From the NCBI GenBank assembly GCA_947495035.1, contig CANLXI010000010.1, positions 124,001 to 188,000 on the forward strand: a DNA stretch of 64,000 bases. The letters are read 5' to 3'. The stretch's first letter is position 1. Each line of letters opens with the position of its first letter. Both the position numbers and the translations under genes were made by a program. The notes under the pieces were generated by a model, which saw only the letters and a list, made by a program, of their open reading frames with translations, was not told the origin of the DNA and did not search any database. This DNA is from an uncultured Granulosicoccus sp. (GTDB lineage: Bacteria; Pseudomonadota; Gammaproteobacteria; Granulosicoccales; Granulosicoccaceae). Positions 17,467 through 25,722 of the stretch are shown in pieces.

Positions 17467-19473
17467 TCAGTTCGAAACGGCGTACGGAATTCCGGGGTCG
17501 GACAGCCCGGTCAGCAAGCGAGCCGTATCCGAATCACGCAGCATGCGTTGACCAAACAGCGCTGCGCCTTCCATGGTCCAGTGACCATAATCGGTATACA
17601 GCACCTTGCCTTGATCATCGACGGCATCACAGCGACTGGAGTCGGTGCTGCACAGGTAGGGCAATTTGTCGACATAATCCAGACCCAGCGCCAGTGACTG
17701 CTGCTGCAACTCGGCATTCAGCTCATCCAGCTCGCTGGAACGTGCCGCAGCCAGTTGCTGCTGCAGGTCGTCTGTCAAACCGTTCTTGATGACCAGCGAC
17801 GGTACGTTCCTGAACTCTGCCGTCCGACCCATGAGCACGATATGGGTGGCTGGCTCCTGCTTACTGCGGCGACGCAGAAAATCTGTAAAGGCTTCCAGAT
17901 TAGGCAGTGAACTGCGCTCCCAACGCGTCGATAGCACCACATGGTCAACCGAGGCCAGCAGTTCTGATTGCTGGACGGCATCGAATTGCTTGCCGCAACG
18001 ATCCACCTCGGCGGCACTGAGATGGTCATGGTTCTGCCTGTCGGCATCGATAAACAGATAGAGACAGACGTCGTCTATCTCCAGACGTCGCACCGACAGA
18101 CGAGGATCTCCCTCGACATTCAGATACAGGGCGTTGAACATGTCCGTGGCATGTGAATCGCCCATGACCAGAACGCGCTTCTGCGCAGCCTCATCGAACG
18201 GCAGATTGGACAGGGCCTCTCCACTGTCGATATACACGCGACGCAGTTGCTGCTTCTCCTCGATATTGCCGATGGCATTGACCACCGCCGCATCGAAACG
18301 ACCGGGCCAACCGTCGTTCAGATAGGCATGGGCCGAGCCCAATGACAACAGCAGAGGAATGATGAGAAAGCGGTATTGAAGAATCCAGACATCCGATGAC
18401 CTTGCTTCAGGCGCGAGACGGAACCGTTTTTCCACCCCGTAGTAGAGCGCCACGGCTGCCAGCAGGGTCAATACCAGCAGGGCGATGCGTGTCTTGCCGA
18501 CCACCACATCCTCGAAGGTGATGTGCTTGTACAACACCACGATCGGCCAGTGCACCAGATACAGTGAGTACGATATCCTGCCGATCCAGACACTGACGGG
18601 ATTGCGCAGCAACAGCCCCATGTACCGCGCGCTGCCACCGGCAATCAGCAAGGCGGCGCCCATGCAAGGCAGCAATGCATAGATATCGGGGAATGGTGTG
18701 AACTTGTCGAATACCAGAGCGCTGTAAGCGATCATCATCACCCCCAGAAGCACCAGCACTTCACGAACCGCATTGAGCCTGACCAGTCCCGGCAACATGG
18801 CCAGCCCGGCACCCAGGCCGAATTCATACACTCGAAACGGCATCAGGAAAAAACTGGCAGATGGCTCATATCGAGTGAACACCAGCGCAGCGTAGAGACT
18901 GGCCAGGGACAGCAGCGATATCATCAGCGGCAGAAGCCAGCGGCCCCGCCCTGCCAGCAGCACGATCAACGCTGGCCAGACCAGGTAGAACTGCTCTTCG
19001 ACACTCAGCGACCAGGTATGCAGCAAAGGCTTGAGCTCGGCAGTGGCATCGAAATAGCCGGATTCGGCCCAGAAGAACAGGTTGGACACCGAGAAGACCG
19101 ATGAGATCAGGGCGCCCGAGAATCGCTGATAGTGATCCGGCGTGAGATAGAACACGGCTACCGCCCAGGTGGCCAGCAAGGTGACGATCAGCGCGGGACC
19201 CAATCGCCTGAGCCGGCGCAGGTAGAAACGCCCGAAGCGAAAATCCCCCGCTCGCACTTCCTTCAGGATCAGGCGCGTGATCAGAAAGCCACTGATGACG
19301 AAAAAAACGTCGACACCGACGAAACCGCCCGGAATCCACTTGTATTCCAGGTGAAACAGCACGACAGCGAGAACCGCGATGGCGCGCAGTCCGTCTATCT
19401 CTGGCTGATATCGAGACGTTGCCGAGTGGCCCGCCCGACTCTGTGGGCTGGCTGTTCTGTTTCCATTATCCAT
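17467..19473 (-). CDS. Acyltransferase family 3 protein with C-terminal SGNH domain
   Basis: The protein of about 668 residues is of the OafA/YrhL type that O-acetylates cell-surface polysaccharide. The N-terminal half is the membrane acyltransferase_3 domain, opening with RYQPEIDGLRAIAVLAVVLFH and containing GFVGVDVFFVISGFLIT and WSLSVEEQFYLVWP. The C-terminal half is a periplasmic SGNH-like esterase domain with the block I serine in VMGDSHATDMFN and the late Asp-x-x-His in YTDYGHWTMEG. I chose ATG 19473, two bases after the folA stop, over a longer frame beginning at 19569 inside folA. The surface polymer modified is unknown. Confidence 0.9.
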   Translation of the reverse strand: MDNGNRTASPQSRAGHSATSRYQPEIDGLRAIAVLAVVLFHLEYKWIPGGFVGVDVFFVISGFLITRLILKEVRAGDFRFGRFYLRRLRRLGPALIVTLLATWAVAVFYLTPDHYQRFSGALISSVFSVSNLFFWAESGYFDATAELKPLLHTWSLSVEEQFYLVWPALIVLLAGRGRWLLPLMISLLSLASLYAALVFTRYEPSASFFLMPFRVYEFGLGAGLAMLPGLVRLNAVREVLVLLGVMMIAYSALVFDKFTPFPDIYALLPCMGAALLIAGGSARYMGLLLRNPVSVWIGRISYSLYLVHWPIVVLYKHITFEDVVVGKTRIALLVLTLLAAVALYYGVEKRFRLAPEARSSDVWILQYRFLIIPLLLSLGSAHAYLNDGWPGRFDAAVVNAIGNIEEKQQLRRVYIDSGEALSNLPFDEAAQKRVLVMGDSHATDMFNALYLNVEGDPRLSVRRLEIDDVCLYLFIDADRQNHDHLSAAEVDRCGKQFDAVQQSELLASVDHVVLSTRWERSSLPNLEAFTDFLRRRSKQEPATHIVLMGRTAEFRNVPSLVIKNGLTDDLQQQLAAARSSELDELNAELQQQSLALGLDYVDKLPYLCSTDSSRCDAVDDQGKVLYTDYGHWTMEGAALFGQRMLRDSDTARLLTGLSDPGIPYAVSN

Positions 19474-19475
19474 GC

Positions 19476-19994
19476 TCAGGCCTTTTCGAGCACCCAATAG
19501 GTCACGGCCAGGCCACCGGTGGTCGCCGGATCTCGGACATCCTCCGTCACTACGCGCCAGTCTTCCCAATGAAAGCTGTCCAGCCAGGTATCGCCGTCAA
19601 ACGCATGATCGATCGTGGTCAGGTAGAGTCGTTGCGTCTGTGGCATGGCATCGGCACACAGGGCTGCACCACCGATGATCATCAATTCAGGCTCCGGGGA
19701 TGCCTGATCGGCTTCGGCCGCCAGTGACAGAGCCTGCTCCAGCGTGTGAGCACGCAGGACACCCTCGGCAGACCAGTCGAGATTGCGCGTGACGACGACA
19801 TTCGTGCGCCCCGGCAGCGGCTTGCCGATGGACTCGAAGGTCTTGCGCCCCATGATGATCGGCTTGCCCATGGTCACGGACTTGAAATAGGCCAGTTCCC
19901 CGGGAATGTGCCACGGCATCTGACCTTCACTGCCGATCAGACGATTGCGATCCATGGCCATCATCATGGCTACCACGGGCTTGTTGATTGTCAC
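19476..19994 (-). CDS. folA: Dihydrofolate reductase
   Basis: This 172-residue NADPH-dependent enzyme reduces dihydrofolate to tetrahydrofolate. The family features are plain: the N-terminal MAMDRNRLIGSEGQMPWHIPGELAYFK with the active-site acidic residue in the following helix, IIMGRKTFESIGKPLPGRTNVVVTR for NADPH binding, and the MIIGGAALCADAM glycine pair. The start is GTG 19994, preceded by an AGAGGA element. The thymidylate synthase gene, which produces dihydrofolate, is distant at 45703. The acyltransferase gene follows two bases after the stop. Confidence 0.95.
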   Translation of the reverse strand: MTINKPVVAMMMAMDRNRLIGSEGQMPWHIPGELAYFKSVTMGKPIIMGRKTFESIGKPLPGRTNVVVTRNLDWSAEGVLRAHTLEQALSLAAEADQASPEPELMIIGGAALCADAMPQTQRLYLTTIDHAFDGDTWLDSFHWEDWRVVTEDVRDPATTGGLAVTYWVLEKA

Positions 19995-20133
19995 CGGAGT
20001 TCAGTCCTCTTTCACCAGGGTGCCGCGCACTGATCAGCTCGAACATCATGAGCGACTGGGCGTCATGTGCAGTCCAAGCCGACCATTATACGTCAGACAT
20101 TGAACGACATCCGCTGGCAGCCCACAGACAGAT

Positions 20134-21030
20134 TCAGCAGCCTACAGCCGCCAGCGCCTGCAAGGGGCCAACCTGACGCAGGGTTTCCATCTGTTCACGA
20201 TTGCGCGTGTACAACGTGCCACCAAAGCCCACAGCGCTGATCGAAATCTCATCGAAACATTCCTGACTCCGCGGCACCAGCAACAGCCAGCCGTTGCCCG
20301 CCAACAGGTTGAACGGCGGCAGCAACCCATCGGTACCTGGCGTCAGATTCAGCTGCTGGCAGGCACGCTCGAAGCCCGCAAGCAGGCTCTGCGCAGCTGC
20401 CTCAAGCGGCACATCACGTCCACAGTGCACACGAACAAAGCAGTGTTTCATTGTCAGGGCGGCATGAGTAGCCTGCCCCAGTTCCGGCAGGTCGGAGGGC
20501 AATCCCTCCGCGTGGAAATCCAGACAGGCATTGCCCGGTGTGTCAGGAATCCATTGCAGATGCTTGTGCCGCTGGCTGGCCCCTGCGGCCGTACCACCAT
20601 TGTACAGCCCGGTCCCACCCGCTTCGCCCATGATGGTTGCCAGCGCGGTGAAGTCGCTGCGGGTCAGCGGCAGCAGCTGCTCTTCGAAACTGCGTCGAGC
20701 CAATACCAGATGGCGCTCGCACAGCGGGAACTTGTTCAGGATGACGACATGCTCGTCGCCCAGTGGTCCCACCGTGAGTTCGGGATCAGGGTTCAGAAAC
20801 GGATTGAAATCGGGATCGCGCGGTCCACCCGGAATCGCAACCTCCTCGCCTGAATCCTCGCCTGAATCCCTGGCGGCATCCTTGGCCGCCAGTGACGAGA
20901 CCCAGCGCACAATGAATCGCAGGCCAGCCTCCTCCAGGACAAGCTGCTCCGACTGCACCGGCTGCAGATCTCCGGATGCCAGGGCACTCCTGCTGCACTC
21001 ATCAACTGCCTTCATCCAGGTGTTCGTCAT
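20134..21030 (-). CDS. Ap4A phosphorylase / ATP adenylyltransferase family protein
   Basis: A 298-residue member of the HIT-related ATP adenylyltransferase family known from yeast APA1/APA2. It has the N-terminal domain with FNPFLNPDPELTVGPLGDEHVVILNKFPLCERHLVLA, given here in outline, then the GTGLYNGGTAAGASQRHKHLQ catalytic region, in which His155 and His157 of the HKHLQ motif are expected to carry and stabilise the AMP intermediate. These enzymes split Ap4A to ADP plus ATP phosphorolytically, conserving one ATP, in contrast to ApaH. The C-terminal FNLLAGNGWLLLVPRS is also typical. It stands alone, 78 bases before an ABC transporter operon on the same strand. Confidence 0.88.
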   Translation of the reverse strand: MTNTWMKAVDECSRSALASGDLQPVQSEQLVLEEAGLRFIVRWVSSLAAKDAARDSGEDSGEEVAIPGGPRDPDFNPFLNPDPELTVGPLGDEHVVILNKFPLCERHLVLARRSFEEQLLPLTRSDFTALATIMGEAGGTGLYNGGTAAGASQRHKHLQWIPDTPGNACLDFHAEGLPSDLPELGQATHAALTMKHCFVRVHCGRDVPLEAAAQSLLAGFERACQQLNLTPGTDGLLPPFNLLAGNGWLLLVPRSQECFDEISISAVGFGGTLYTRNREQMETLRQVGPLQALAAVGC

Positions 21031-21113
21031 GGCGTCCCTCTCGTGACTTGACTATCGTCGCTGGTCAGAGCTCCATTCTAAGCCAGTCACCTGCCGATAT
21101 TCCAGATAACGAC

Positions 21114-21845
21114 TCAGCCGACTCTTTTCAGGAATTCGCGGGTTCGCGGGTCCTGCGGAGCATCGAACAGCTGCTGTGGCGTTCCCTGCTCGACAATGCG
21201 TCCGCCATCCATGAAGATCACGCGATCGGCTATTTCACGGGCAAACTGCATTTCGTGAGTCACGATCAGCATGGTCTGCCGACGCTCGGCGACGCGACGC
21301 ATCAGATCAAGCACCTCCCCCACCCACTCCGGGTCCAGAGCAGAAGTGGGTTCATCAAACAGCATCAGCTCGGCATCCAGCGCCATGGCTCTGCCGATAC
21401 CGACTCGCTGCTGCTGCCCACCCGACAGGGCCGCCGGATAGGCATCGGCCTTGTCTGCCAGACCGGTTTCCCGAAGGATCTCCTCAGCGCGCTGCTCGGC
21501 ACTATCGCGGGATTGCTTCTGCACGACGATGAGCGCCTCGGTAATGTTCTCGCGTGCGGTCTTGTTGGCGAACAGGGCATAGTTCTGAAAGACGAAGGCC
21601 GTACGGCGCCGCAGTTGGAGAATCTCGGCCTTGCCGGCTGTCGCCACATCCAGCTGCAGATCACCAATATGAATGCGACCGGCCTCCGGCCTGTCCAGAA
21701 AGTTCAGACAGCGCAGCAAGGTCGACTTTCCCGTTCCGGATGGACCGATCACGACGATCCGTTCGCCATCATCGATCTTCAGATCGATGCCATCGAGAAC
21801 CGCATTGTTACCGAATCGTTTGCTCAGGCCTTGTATTTCGATCAT
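21114..21845 (-). CDS. Polar amino acid ABC transporter, ATP-binding protein
   Basis: A 243-residue ATPase of the GlnQ/HisP type with Walker A GPSGTGKSTLL, Q loop FQNYALF, signature LSGGQQQRVGIGRA, Walker B LMLFDEPTSALD and switch histidine VTHEM. It energises uptake by the permease whose gene overlaps its start by four bases. The three genes 21114-23284 form an SBP-permease-ATPase operon. Resemblance of the binding protein to cystine receptors suggests cystine or another polar amino acid, but this is not proven. Confidence 0.94.
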   Translation of the reverse strand: MIEIQGLSKRFGNNAVLDGIDLKIDDGERIVVIGPSGTGKSTLLRCLNFLDRPEAGRIHIGDLQLDVATAGKAEILQLRRRTAFVFQNYALFANKTARENITEALIVVQKQSRDSAEQRAEEILRETGLADKADAYPAALSGGQQQRVGIGRAMALDAELMLFDEPTSALDPEWVGEVLDLMRRVAERRQTMLIVTHEMQFAREIADRVIFMDGGRIVEQGTPQQLFDAPQDPRTREFLKRVG

Positions 21846-22516
21846 CGCGCAAATGCCCTGTTGAGACGGGTTTCCAGCAGCTTCTGTACTTGCGAGAGCG
21901 CTTCCACGATGATCCAGTAGAGAATGGCAACCACGAGAAAGGCCTCGAAATACAGAAAACTGCCAGCGGCCTCTTTCTGTGTTGCACCCATCATCTCTGT
22001 GACCCCCAGCGTGAACGCCAGAGAGGTGCTCTTGATCATGTCAATGAAATAATTGACCAAGGTCGGTGCAGCCACCCGGGCAGCCTGCGGCAGCACGATA
22101 CGGCGCATCATCTGCGCCTGCGTCATGCCGATGGACTGCGCCGCCTCCCACTGACTGCGGTCGACACCCACGATTGCCGCTCGGATACTCTCCGCCATAT
22201 AGGCCGAGAAATGCAGGGTCAGCCCCATGACGGCAGCCGTCACGCCGTTGATCTGCGTCAGAAAGGACAGTACCTGAGGCAATCCGTAGTAGAACAGGAA
22301 CAACTGCACCAGCAACGGGGTTCCGCGAAAGAAGCTGATGAACAACATGACCAGGGGATCGAGCACCGGCAACCGAATCACGCGCTCGACCGCCAACAGC
22401 GATCCCAGGACCAGCGCCAACACCATGGCGGCGCTTGCCATGCCCAGCGTCAACGGGATATAGCCCAGCAGTACCGGCACGAGGCCGACCATGTAGTCGA
22501 AATCAAGGCCCTGCAT
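21842..22516 (-). CDS. Polar amino acid ABC transporter, permease
   Basis: A 224-residue inner-membrane permease with five or so helices. The HEAD/TAIL-type N-terminus is followed by RGTPLLVQLFLFYYGLP and the cytoplasmic EAA loop EAAQSIGMTQAQMMRRIVLPQAAR, which docks onto the ATPase. Only one permease is encoded, as in homodimeric cystine or glutamine importers. It starts six bases after the binding-protein gene ends. Confidence 0.93.
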   Translation of the reverse strand: MQGLDFDYMVGLVPVLLGYIPLTLGMASAAMVLALVLGSLLAVERVIRLPVLDPLVMLFISFFRGTPLLVQLFLFYYGLPQVLSFLTQINGVTAAVMGLTLHFSAYMAESIRAAIVGVDRSQWEAAQSIGMTQAQMMRRIVLPQAARVAAPTLVNYFIDMIKSTSLAFTLGVTEMMGATQKEAAGSFLYFEAFLVVAILYWIIVEALSQVQKLLETRLNRAFAR

Positions 22517-22522
22517 CGTGGC

Positions 22523-23284
22523 TTACTCCGCTACGGTGATATCACTGCCGAACCATTTGCTCGAGATCTCTGCCAGGGTGCCATTTTCCCGAAGTGCGTT
22601 CAGAGCCGTATCGACCCTGTCACGCATCGCACGACCGGCTTCGTCGTTGCGGAACGGCAGGGCATTACGAATCTCGTCGAAGGGCTTGCCGGCAAGCGCC
22701 AGTGGCAGCGGACTCTCGGCGATCAATTGTACCGAGGAGACTCGATCCATCACGAAGGCATCGACCCGACCCAGAGACGTGTCCAGGGCAATATTGCTTT
22801 CATAGGTCTTGACGTCGATCTCGTCTGCATAGGGCAGCTCGTTCAGCAACTGTTCGAAGTTCGAGCCGAGGTTCACGGCAACCGTTCGCCCCTTCAGACC
22901 CTCGGGCCCCTGGATCGCTTCTTCCTCACCGGCTTTCACGACAACCTGCGCACCATCGAACACATAGGGCTGAGTGAAGGCGAACTTCGTTTCACGTTCC
23001 GGCGTGATGGTGATCTGATTGGCGATCGTATCGATACGGCCGGATTCCAGTGCGCCGACAAGACCGGAAAACGACATCGTCTCGAAAGTGATATCCAGTC
23101 CCGCCTCATCGCCTACGGCGTTCATCACATCCACTTCGAAGCCTTGCAGCTTGTCCTGACGAACAAAGGTGAAGGGGAAGTAGCCACCTGACATGCCAAC
23201 CCGAACCTGCTCTGCGGTTTGAGCGAAGACAGTGGCAGGCAGGGCAGCCGACAGCGCGGCAATCAGAGCAATGAGCTTGAGCAT
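22523..23284 (-). CDS. Polar amino acid ABC transporter, periplasmic binding protein
   Basis: A family 3 solute-binding protein of 253 residues. I chose ATG 23284, which has an AAGGAGA element eight bases upstream and gives a signal peptide cleaved after AATVFA-type residues (MLKLIALIAALSAALPATVFA). The mature part carries VRVGMSGGYFPFTF, GFEVDVMNAVG and ANQITITPERETKFAFTQPYV, the last close to cystine-binding TcyA/FliY proteins; cystine is thus the best guess for the ligand. It heads the operon and shares its upstream region with the divergent flavin-barrel gene. Confidence 0.93.
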   Translation of the reverse strand: MLKLIALIAALSAALPATVFAQTAEQVRVGMSGGYFPFTFVRQDKLQGFEVDVMNAVGDEAGLDITFETMSFSGLVGALESGRIDTIANQITITPERETKFAFTQPYVFDGAQVVVKAGEEEAIQGPEGLKGRTVAVNLGSNFEQLLNELPYADEIDVKTYESNIALDTSLGRVDAFVMDRVSSVQLIAESPLPLALAGKPFDEIRNALPFRNDEAGRAMRDRVDTALNALRENGTLAEISSKWFGSDITVAE

Positions 23285-23447
23285 CGGGAATCTCCTTGAA
23301 CGAGTGCGGAACCTATAGTGCGTTTTCACCGGAAACACCCGCGGTGTCGGATAAGGTTCCTCGCCTGCCTTTCATGAATGGCTCTCCCCTGTCGTATTTA
23401 CACAGCGCCATCCGGGGCTGTCGCACACGGTATCTTCCGGGCCTGTC

Positions 23448-23486
23448 TTGTCCGTACACGTCAGCTGACGCGGACGGTACGGACAA
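23448..23486 (+). promoter_or_regulatory. Nested inverted repeat in the leader of the flavin-barrel gene
   Basis: Two perfect 10-base arms, TTGTCCGTAC at 23448-23457 and GTACGGACAA at 23477-23486, enclose 19 bases. The spacer contains a separate 12-base palindrome, CGTCAGCTGACG, at 23459-23470. The element lies 33 bases upstream of the ATG at 23519, between that gene and the divergent amino acid transporter operon. It could be an operator or an RNA hairpin in the 5' leader; the sequence alone does not decide. Confidence 0.45.
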
Positions 23487-23518
23487 CATGCCAAAGAGAA
23501 TACCCAGCGGAGAATACG

Positions 23519-24016
23519 ATGTCTGAAGTCAAGGAACTGAAAGTCAATGCAGAACAGGCGCTGTGGGATCAACTCGCCGATGTGCGAGATGTTCTGCTGG
23601 GCGCGGAGGGTGGCGGTTCTCATCTGCAACCCATGGCACCGCAGGCTGACCCCCTGCGCAAGACGATCTGGTTCTATACCAGCAAATCCACAGATCTGGC
23701 AATGGCGGCACTGAACTCCCCTGCAGCCAAACTGTGCATGGTGTCGAATGACAGAGACTTCCACGCCAGCGTGGATGGCGTGTTGAGTGTTCATCACGAC
23801 TCGGACACCATCGAGCAGTTCTGGTCCCCGATCGTCGCCGCCTGGTATCCGGCGGGCAAGGAAGATCCGGATTTGACAATGCTGGCCTTCCGGCCGATCA
23901 GTGCTGGCCTCTGGGCATCCACCGACAGTGCGGTGAAGTTCGGATGGGAAATTGCCAAGGCCAACATGACGGGACAACGACCCGATCTGGGCCTGCACAC
24001 GACCATCGAATGGTAG
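23519..24016 (+). CDS. Pyridoxamine 5'-phosphate oxidase-like flavin-barrel protein
   Basis: From ATG 23519 (the frame is open upstream to 23378) the product has 165 residues and resembles the general stress protein 26 group of the PNPOx-like split-barrel family: LRKTIWFYTSKSTDLA, AKLCMVSNDRDFHASVDG, and a tail with WYPAGKEDPDLTMLAFRPISAGLW. Members bind FMN or related flavins, and many are stress-induced, but their substrates are mostly unknown. It is not a true PdxH, which is encoded at 1650. It converges with the MFS transporter gene, 27 bases away. Confidence 0.85.
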   Translation: MSEVKELKVNAEQALWDQLADVRDVLLGAEGGGSHLQPMAPQADPLRKTIWFYTSKSTDLAMAALNSPAAKLCMVSNDRDFHASVDGVLSVHHDSDTIEQFWSPIVAAWYPAGKEDPDLTMLAFRPISAGLWASTDSAVKFGWEIAKANMTGQRPDLGLHTTIEW

Positions 24017-24043
24017 TGATTCCGGATCAGGCCCGCGGCATGG

Positions 24044-25294
24044 TCACACGGGAAAGTCCTCTTCCAGTCTGGTGGAGTAACTGCTGATGATGAGCACCAT
24101 GCCGACGACGCACATCGCTGTCATCAACCAGTATCCCTGTATCCCTGCGCGAGAGTAGAGTATTCCTGACACCAGCACTGCGGTCGCCAGCGCCGCGGTG
24201 GCAAACGTGGCATACAGAGACTGTGCACGGGCCGCCATGGAATCATCCACGCGGCGAGAGATGAAGGTCACGGTGGCGATGAAGAGCAAGCCGAAACTCA
24301 GGGCATGCATGCCCTGCAGCAGAACCAGCAGCGGCACGGAAGGGTTCATGGTTGACAGGCTCCAGCGCAGGATACCCACGGCTCCGGCTGCCAGCATGCA
24401 ATGTCGCGAGGACAAGCGCCTGGCAACGTCGGTGAACCTCCACATGAGCGCTATTTCCATGACCACGGCGAAGCACCACAGCAGCGAGCTGATGATGGTA
24501 CTGATGCCGGACTCTATCCAGTGCAGCATGGCAAACGCGCCGAAAAAGGCATGCGATCCGTTGATCAGCGCTGAACCGGCGATGACCATCAGGAAGCCGG
24601 GGTGCTTGAGACCACCCGGCAAGGCAGGCGCGGTGATGCTTGCTGACGCCATCGCCATGTTGCCGGCTGGCGCACCCAGATTGTCAGCCGGTGCGGCCAG
24701 CCGCTCGTCGACCCGCTTGCCGGTCAAGGTTGCCGCTTCGCGAAACGCCGGCAGTACGCTTGCACAGAGAGCCCTGATCAAGGCTCCTGCAATCAGTGCC
24801 GGTACAAACCAGTCCAACCCTGCCGCGTTGAAAATGACGCCCCCAGACATCAATGCGATGACGAACCCGACAGAGCCCAGCGCCCGAATTCTGGCGTAGT
24901 CAGAACCACGCCTGCGCGTCAGACTGAGGGTGGCGCCGTCCAGCACGGGCACTTTCACCGCAATGAGAAGCCCCGCCAGCGTCCAGACCACGATGATATC
25001 GATGACATTCTGTCTGAACAGCATCCAGCAGAACAGCAGCAGTATCATCCAGTCGAATCCGATGATCGCGGTTCGCCAATCGGACAAGCGATCAGATATG
25101 CTTCCCAGGTGGACTGCTGCCACCACCATGGCGACCGAGGGCATTGCCACAATCAACCCGGTGAGCTGCGCACTGACTCCCAGATGGTGCAGCCATGGGG
25201 ACAGGAACGGCCCCGTCAGACCGACAGAGCCGTACATCATCATGAAATACAGCGTAAGGCGCTGTTCCGGCGTCCAGGTAGAAGTACGAGGCAT
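24044..25294 (-). CDS. MFS transporter of the phenylpropionate permease type
   Basis: A 416-residue protein with about 12 transmembrane helices, resembling the MFS_1-like/HcaT group: the N-terminal LYFMMMYGSVGLTGPFLSPWLHHLGVS, the loop GSISDRLSDWRT between helices 2 and 3, and GSDYARIRALGSVGFVI in the first half. A longer central loop (about residues 205-250, rich in Ala and Pro) separates the two bundles. HcaT relatives carry phenylpropionate or nucleosides; the substrate here is unknown. No metabolic partner gene lies beside it. Confidence 0.85.
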   Translation of the reverse strand: MPRTSTWTPEQRLTLYFMMMYGSVGLTGPFLSPWLHHLGVSAQLTGLIVAMPSVAMVVAAVHLGSISDRLSDWRTAIIGFDWMILLLFCWMLFRQNVIDIIVVWTLAGLLIAVKVPVLDGATLSLTRRRGSDYARIRALGSVGFVIALMSGGVIFNAAGLDWFVPALIAGALIRALCASVLPAFREAATLTGKRVDERLAAPADNLGAPAGNMAMASASITAPALPGGLKHPGFLMVIAGSALINGSHAFFGAFAMLHWIESGISTIISSLLWCFAVVMEIALMWRFTDVARRLSSRHCMLAAGAVGILRWSLSTMNPSVPLLVLLQGMHALSFGLLFIATVTFISRRVDDSMAARAQSLYATFATAALATAVLVSGILYSRAGIQGYWLMTAMCVVGMVLIISSYSTRLEEDFPV

Positions 25295-25722
25295 AGTGGG
25301 TGTCAGGGCTGCAGCTCAGGCTACGTTCCGGTGAGAAGAGTTGAGGGAATGACGCAGTGGCCATGGGCAATGCCACGGCCGCTTCGTCAGGATTCTCCGG
25401 TTCAGGTTGGACTTGATGCGGACAGTGGCAGACACCCGGCCGCATTTTCTTGCTCGAAACACATGCAGGATAGTCCATCCTGACAGTGAGCAACAGAGCC
25501 AGGTTTCGAGCACGGCGCTTTGCCCATGCATGACTGCCATGCGCTCTTTCGCCACAGCGCTGACATCAGCTGTCACCAGGACTTTCGGCGAATGTCCGTT
25601 ACAGCGCAAAGGCCATTATTACCTACTATATCGGGACAAATAGCCGTAATGGCACCTTGTTCAAACCTTGCATTATCGTCATGCTGAAGACTCCTTGAAA
25701 GCTGCCTGCCGAGGCACCCCTC
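25295..25722. other. Intergenic region, 428 bases, nothing identified
   Basis: This gap separates the MFS gene (leftward) from the FG-GAP gene (rightward), so it should hold two divergent promoters. Short frames exist on both strands but none shows recognisable protein sequence or a ribosome-binding site. The part near 25610-25680 is more AT-rich than its surroundings and is the likeliest promoter zone for the FG-GAP gene. Confidence 0.4.

Noticed and set aside
21554..23191. A 545-residue open frame antisense to the amino acid ABC transporter operon
   Set aside because: The three sense genes have complete family motifs; the antisense frame is rich in His, Gln and Arg, typical of shadow frames.
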